From positions 89,485 through 153,484 of the forward strand of contig CAYWNA010000005.1 of NCBI GenBank assembly GCA_964459305.1: a stretch of DNA of 64,000 bases, read 5' to 3'. Positions 60,801-64,000 of this stretch are shown here, piece by piece; position 1 is the stretch's first letter; every line of letters starts with the position of its first letter. The position numbers and the translations under genes were made by a program. The DNA comes from CAYWNA01 sp964459305. GTDB lineage: Bacteria; Planctomycetota; Planctomycetia; Pirellulales; Pirellulaceae. The notes beneath the pieces are model-generated. The model did no database searches. It had not been told where the DNA came from and saw only the letters and a list, made by a program, of their open reading frames with translations.

Positions 60801-63181
60801 AAACGGGGCCGATCAAGATCGACCCCGAGCCGCGGGAAATCAAAGGCGGTGAGCCACTCAGCGGCGTGGCACTGGTCACTAAACCGGCGCCGCTCCCGGG
60901 CGTTCAGTCGTGGACCGTCGAGACGCGCGAGCAGCGCGGCTGGAACAGAGGTGGGTACGACTGGGGTTGCATCAACGCGATGGCTTATAGCCCGGATGGC
61001 AGCGTACTCGCTACCGCTGGCGGCGACGGCACGATCCGCCTGCGGGATCCCGATAATGGCCAAGTCGTCAAACTGCTCATGCGCCACGAGCATATGATTA
61101 TGGATCTAGCCTGGTTCCCCGACGGCAAGATGCTGGCATCTACCGACGTGAATCGGGTCGGATGGCTCTGGGATACGGAGAGTGGCGAGAGCCTTCGCCG
61201 TTTTTACGGTAGCCGAGTGGCGATCTCACCAGACGGTAAGATAAGGGCCGTGGCCCAGGGTGGTGCTGACACATTCTTATTCGACGTCCAATCTGGGGAG
61301 GTTTTGAAGCGCCACAAGCACCCATCGGATTACTATTTGGCATGGTCGCCCGATGGCGGCGTTCTCGCAACGGCGGGCGCCTACGGGTTCGTTCTGTGGG
61401 ATCCACAATCCGGCCAAATCGTTCGTACATTAGACGGCCGCGTGGCGTGGTCGCCCGATGGCAGTATGATGGCTTCGCGCTGCAGCGATGGCATGGGCAT
61501 ATGGAATGCCAATTCAGGCGAGCGCGTTCGGGTGCTCAAAGCCGGTCCGTATAGCGACTGGTCTCCTGACGGGCAGATGCTGGCCACAACGGATGGCGAA
61601 TACCTGCGCATCTGGGATGTGAAATCGGGTACGCAGTTGCGAGAAACGCGACTGGGCCCGAAGCTGCACTTAGACAAACTCGCGTCGAATTCAGTGCACG
61701 TGTGTTGGTCGCCGGACGGCAAGACGCTTGCATCCTCACGTGGCGGTTTGTTGTGGTTATGGGAAGTTGATTCCGGCAAGGTGCGAAACGCGATTCACCT
61801 GCAGCAAAGCAATTCTTATTCGTTCGTCTGGTCGCCGTATGGCGAGCTTGCTGCGGCGACCGGCCCCGACGGGACGGTGTTGCTGGGTGATCTCGAGTCA
61901 GGCTCGCCCTTTGTCAGTCTGGCAGGCAGTTCCCGCCGGTTTCGCTGGTCGCCCGACGGCAAGACATTGGTCACCGGCAGCCCCATTGACGCGAGCGTGC
62001 AGCTGTGGGACGCCGGAACGGGCCAGTCCATCCGGGTGTTCAACGACGAGCGGAAGCCAGCCACCGGGTTGGCTTTGTCACACGACGGCAAGACTGTTGC
62101 TGCCGCGACGGCCGACAGCACCAAGGTCGACCTCTGGGATGTAGCGACTGGTAAACGCTCGTTTGTGGACGTAGGAGTGGGAACGAGTCGGCACTACTGG
62201 TCCCCCGACAGCAGGACTCTGGCGGGGGTCGCCGGCAAGACTATCCACCTGTGGGACCCAGATTCTGGATATTCGACGGGCAAACTTGAGGGCTGCTCCA
62301 CGGAACTCTCGCTCGCATGGTCCCCGAACTCCAAGATCTTAGTCTCGGTAACCGAGAAGTACCGGACGATCCAACTGTGGGACGTCGAACAGCAACAGTT
62401 ACTGCAAACGCTCGAAGGGTACGAAGGAGTATTGGAGAACGTGTTCGCGTGGTCACTCGATGGGAAAACTCTGAGCGTATGGCAAGACGGAAAGATCATC
62501 CGGATTTGGGATATCGAATCATGCAAACAGATCGCATCGATCCCTCATCGGGGTCATACTAATTACCCCCGTTTTTTCCCAATGGCCTTATCACCTGACG
62601 GGACCATCCTTGCTGTCGCTATGTACGGCGACGGAATTGCCCTCTACGATGTGCACTCACAAAAGCTCAGGGAAGAGTTGGATTTGCCAGTTACCAACCC
62701 GCGAACGTCGTTCCTCCGCTGGTCCTCGGACGGGAAGCAGTTGATCTCGGCTCACACCAACAACACGCTTCGATATTGGGACGTGGCTTCAGGCTTGCAG
62801 ATGAAATGCAATCGGATGCAGGGCGGCTCTTCGAGAGTAGAGCGTATGGCTCTGTCGCAATCGGGCAAGGTAGGCGCCACCGTCACCATAGACGGCTCGA
62901 TTTACCTCTGGGAAGCCGAGACAGGCAACGCAGTCGGAACCGTTGTCCTCTTCCCCGACCGTCAACACTTGCTCGTCAGCCCCGACGGCCACTATCGCAC
63001 AACGCTTGACACCGAGAAGGACCTCGTCCACATCGTCCAAACCGACTCCGGCGAGCAGCTCACGCTCACGCCTGCCGAGTTCGCCGAGAAGTACGGCTGG
63101 AAGAACGATCCCGAGAAAGTCCGACTGAATCTTGGTGCATTGACGGAGCCGGAGATACCTGAATCCGAACCGGAGCCCTAG
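57815..63181 (+). CDS. Ser/Thr kinase with zinc finger, SUMF1-like and WD40 domains, carrying palindromic insertions
   Basis: 1,788 residues from the ATG at 57815 (GGAG 12 bases before it). An N-terminal anti-sigma-type zinc finger has RIAQHLEECPQCEATI (H-x-x-x-C-x-x-C). The kinase domain is about 106-400: GHGGMGTVYKAH, K in VAVKML, HRDIKPSN (230-237), DLG (272-274). HRD-to-DLG spacing is 40 instead of about 18 because of a 22-codon palindromic element (58540-58605). A repeat-derived linker (about 458-493) precedes the transmembrane segment FAIGTCLAGLIILAVVITI (about 513-531). A formylglycine-generating-enzyme-like domain follows (about 666-950, NSIGMKLVLIPPGEFMMGS, IGFRVAL at its end). About 1050-1710 is a run of WD40-type beta-propeller repeats (WSPDGK, LWD). 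It probably senses outside signals; the sigma gene upstream is its partner. Confidence 0.93.
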   Translation: MTSSNCPTRDALLAFSVGKLPRAESDRIAQHLEECPQCEATIQTVDDESDTLAMSFRREPVPMPYEEESGLKRGLLMCEAIACEPSFGGEPSNVPADTMPEDLGMLGEYRLLSKLGHGGMGTVYKAHHTKLDKTVAVKMLPSEKLQDARAVERFEREMKAVGKLDHPNIVRALDAREVDGKHLLVMEYVGGSNLSKLVHCLGTVPIPDACEVIRQAAQGLQYAHEQGLVHRDIKPSNLMLMSASGGRQPTDSVTHQPAHAGRSPEPTVKILDLGLALLQSWQADEADELTGSGQMMGTLDYMAPEQGTDSHQVDIRADIYSLGATLYKLLCGAAPLAGDRYDTPVKKVMALASEPVAPIRERRSDIPEELAAVLDRMLARNPDERYATPSEVATALAPWCTGSDLPRLAEEATKRSAAAKPDVTSHSTEPHLSSPGIDTTGSDLGQRGESGQVSASTPRSQAPLGNAVLGSSASARAKQSLAETGSQTAIGNQGSEALAQTAPVGRRVRWVPFAIGTCLAGLIILAVVITIRTSDGTVEIALDDGIEANSVAVAIMQGEKDIRVADAEHGWTVDLEDGRYNLDLRGTSDRFQLDKYTVTVHRGKKEIVRVTFRPNTKPAPGSRAAPSPATSSQTAPSLAIAPFDADQAKQHQEQWAKYLGVPAVQTNSIGMKLVLIPPGEFMMGSTKAETEEALKEVEERGLVGLDLHKRRLLLNHFKQRLVFERSQHKVRITKPYYLAAHEVTVAQFMAFIEASGYRTEAETDGAGGRVSDGEQWSNRGDCNWRNPGPQQADQHPVLQVTWNDAWEFCHWFSRKEGKTYRLPTEAEWEFSCRSGSSTRWCFGNEEANLGEYAWIDERQKGRRYAVMSVGKKLPNGFGLFDMHGNVWEWCQDAHASYSPDLAIDPVIPPPSAWGRVIRGGPPWWSRSAQRDGFPESYRNETIGFRVALEPNVASGTSPKPGAVSGRSQSDGSPDARAAEEVSDQPLKIRPSGPRPKTGPIKIDPEPREIKGGEPLSGVALVTKPAPLPGVQSWTVETREQRGWNRGGYDWGCINAMAYSPDGSVLATAGGDGTIRLRDPDNGQVVKLLMRHEHMIMDLAWFPDGKMLASTDVNRVGWLWDTESGESLRRFYGSRVAISPDGKIRAVAQGGADTFLFDVQSGEVLKRHKHPSDYYLAWSPDGGVLATAGAYGFVLWDPQSGQIVRTLDGRVAWSPDGSMMASRCSDGMGIWNANSGERVRVLKAGPYSDWSPDGQMLATTDGEYLRIWDVKSGTQLRETRLGPKLHLDKLASNSVHVCWSPDGKTLASSRGGLLWLWEVDSGKVRNAIHLQQSNSYSFVWSPYGELAAATGPDGTVLLGDLESGSPFVSLAGSSRRFRWSPDGKTLVTGSPIDASVQLWDAGTGQSIRVFNDERKPATGLALSHDGKTVAAATADSTKVDLWDVATGKRSFVDVGVGTSRHYWSPDSRTLAGVAGKTIHLWDPDSGYSTGKLEGCSTELSLAWSPNSKILVSVTEKYRTIQLWDVEQQQLLQTLEGYEGVLENVFAWSLDGKTLSVWQDGKIIRIWDIESCKQIASIPHRGHTNYPRFFPMALSPDGTILAVAMYGDGIALYDVHSQKLREELDLPVTNPRTSFLRWSSDGKQLISAHTNNTLRYWDVASGLQMKCNRMQGGSSRVERMALSQSGKVGATVTIDGSIYLWEAETGNAVGTVVLFPDRQHLLVSPDGHYRTTLDTEKDLVHIVQTDSGEQLTLTPAEFAEKYGWKNDPEKVRLNLGALTEPEIPESEPEP
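58540..58605. repeat. In-frame palindromic element within the kinase catalytic loop (GGCGAGCGG family)
   Basis: 66 bases, exactly 22 codons. Ends are perfect nine-base inverted repeats GGCGAGCGG / CCGCTCGCC. It contains CAGCCCACTGATT, like the AGCCCCCTGATT of other copies, and ATCAGCCGGCTCACGCCGGC at the other arm. It codes ASGGRQPTDSVTHQPAHAGR plus the flanking residues. It is placed between the HRDIKPSN loop and the DLG motif. Removing it brings the D-to-D spacing to the canonical 18. Confidence 0.92.
59187..59293. repeat. In-frame palindromic repeat in the kinase linker (CTCGTTCCCAAGCTCCGCTTGG family)
   Basis: CTCGTTCCCAAGCTCCGCTT opens it and CAGCGATTGGGAACCAGG closes it; AGCTCCGCTTGG and GAAGCTCCGCTTCC pair with AGCAGAGCTTGG inside. 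The coded residues RSQAPLGNAVLGSSASARAK then QSLAETGSQTAIGNQ are low in hydrophobics and suit a flexible linker before the transmembrane segment. Confidence 0.75.
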
Positions 63182-63310
63182 TGCTTTGTCAAATCTTAGT
63201 TTTCGGGTTGAACTCGTGAGCGGCACGGCGCTAGCCGCCGGTTTTTCGGCACCGGTGGCTAGCGCCATTCCGCTCACCAACCCTAACTTTTGCCTTTGAC
63301 AGACCACTAG
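63178..63310. repeat. Nested palindromic repeat overlapping the kinase stop codon
   Basis: CTAGTGCTTTGTCAAA (63178-63193) pairs with TTTGACAGACCACTAG (63295-63310). Inside it GTGAGCGGCACGGCGCTAGC pairs with GCTAGCGCCATTCCGCTCAC, forming a long hairpin with loop TTTTTCGG. The TAG stop of the kinase (63179-63181) is the second to fourth base of this element. It may also act as transcription terminator. Confidence 0.9.
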
Positions 63311-63461
63311 GGTTAGGCTTGCCCGATTCCACGATACCCAGCGATGCCCGCCAAGCGTCAATAGCGGACTGCACGTCAGCGTCGGTGGCTTTGGGAAGAA
63401 GTGAATCAGGAGCAGATTGCGCTGGTCCAGCAAGTTTGGAGTGAACACTTGTCGACAGGAA
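63311..63461 (-). pseudogene. Possible gene fragment of unknown protein
   Basis: On the minus strand, 63461 to 63311 reads SVHSKLAGPAQSAPDSLLPK then ATDADVQSAIDAWRASLGIV and ESGKPNP, which looks like protein sequence. It has no start codon, an in-frame TAG just before it and ends where the 63178-63310 repeat begins. Possibly a remnant cut by the repeat. I recognise no family. Confidence 0.25.
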
Positions 63462-63945
63462 CTAGGGAGCAAGTCTGCGGCAAACGGAAGTAAACGGCGC
63501 GTGCTTCGACGACCGCGAACACACAGTCGCGATCCCCTGCCATCTCCCCGTTGGAGGAGGTGACGGGCCGGTGGTTCGGAGCTTTCAGACTCGGCTTGTT
63601 ACGCGCGTCGGTCGCCCCCACCGCTTGCTCGAAACGCAACTCGCTTGCGCGCGGCGGTGTTCACGACCGAAGCAGGAAACGGCAAGATGCCAAGTGCATT
63701 CGTTCGGTGACGCACAGTCACCTACGCAAGTTAACAACATGCGGTTGCTGGCTTGACTCTTGAGGTTGTGCTATACTCTGATGCTGTGAGTGATCTCCCT
63801 AAACAAGCGTGGGTATCGTCCTTGTCGAGGTTGTGCTGAAAGTGCCGGTTTTGGGCTTCCGGGTATCGGATTGGGTATCCTCTCTTTCTTTGGCACAAGG
63901 CAAACGAGGCATACCTCCTTTATTATCAACAACTTACAACAATAC

Positions 63946-64000
63946 GCGGGCGTAACTCAGTTGGCAGAGTGACAGCTTCCCAAGCTGTATGTCGGGGGTT
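63946..64000 (+). tRNA. tRNA-Gly (anticodon CCC), partial at window end
   Basis: The 55 bases up to the window end form the first part of a tRNA: acceptor strand GCGGGCG, TA, D-stem ACTC/GAGT, then anticodon stem ACAGC/GCTGT. The anticodon loop TTCCCAA gives anticodon CCC (glycine GGG codons). The variable region and start of the T-arm strand follow. The 3' part lies outside the window. Confidence 0.9.

Noticed and set aside
62789..63472. A 227-residue minus-strand frame across the end of the kinase gene
   Set aside because: It is the complement of WD40-coding sequence and crosses the 63178-63310 repeat; no family pattern.
63753..63777. TTGACT...TATACT as a promoter for the tRNA
   Set aside because: The two boxes are only 13 bases apart, too close for a normal sigma-70 promoter, and lie 170 bases from the tRNA.

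Overview
The window looks like chromosomal DNA of a planctomycete, probably Pirellulales-like. The support is ECF sigma factor genes paired with very large Ser/Thr kinases (TPR in one, zinc-finger, SUMF1 and WD40-like parts in the other), a DUF1559 prepilin-like protein, a secreted sulfatase, Tat-exported Gfo/Idh/MocA oxidoreductase and amidohydrolase, several uroporphyrinogen-decarboxylase-like (URO-D) proteins, an LptD-type outer-membrane protein, and abundant intergenic palindromic repeats. It starts inside a URO-D-like gene and ends inside a tRNA-Gly gene.

Layout. 1-6 kb: URO-D-like gene (partial), class IV aminotransferase, Maf plus a GspF-like membrane protein, RluA-type pseudouridine synthase, S41 processing protease. 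6.5-9.8 kb: overlapping ECF sigma factor and kinase-TPR genes. 9.9-14 kb: PIG-L deacetylase, alpha/beta hydrolase and two amidohydrolase-fold genes. 14.3-17.6 kb: HpaI-like aldolase, 4-hydroxy-2-oxovalerate aldolase and acylating acetaldehyde dehydrogenase, which would turn a hydroxy-oxo acid into pyruvate and acetyl-CoA. 17.7-22.6 kb: M28 peptidase, sulfatase and a C45-type acyltransferase/peptidase. 23-29 kb: DUF1559 protein with a small membrane-anchored partner, a two-domain M16 peptidase and a second URO-D-like protein. 29.6-33.8 kb: SDR, a helical unknown protein, and a patatin fused to a binding-protein-like domain. 34.6-37 kb: GH94-type phosphorylase. 37-38.6 kb: a small accessory island with a group II intron remnant, two attC-like hairpins and a cassette-sized ORF. 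38.7-46 kb: gltD, gltB and a LysR regulator in one direction. 46.6-54.3 kb: LptD-like protein, Na+/solute symporter with a third URO-D-like gene, and a Gfo/Idh oxidoreductase. 54.3-64 kb: an exported protein with an in-frame UGA followed by a SECIS-like hairpin, an ECF sigma gene with an amber codon, an 1,788-residue kinase and a tRNA-Gly.

The most unusual signals are these. (1) A palindromic repeat with GGCGAGCGG ends lies in an intergenic region and also in frame inside gltB (87 bp, 29 codons) and inside the kinase catalytic loop (66 bp, 22 codons). The HRD-to-DLG spacing in that kinase is exactly 22 residues above the usual 18. A second repeat family forms part of the same kinase's linker. 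This resembles protein-invading palindromic elements such as those of Rickettsia. (2) There is a candidate selenocysteine codon at 54547-54549: the frame stays open for 61 more codons after it, ending just before a strong terminator. (3) A group II intron 3' remnant abuts an attC-like hairpin and a possible integron cassette, with no integrase in view. At least ten families of palindromic repeats occupy most of the gaps between genes.
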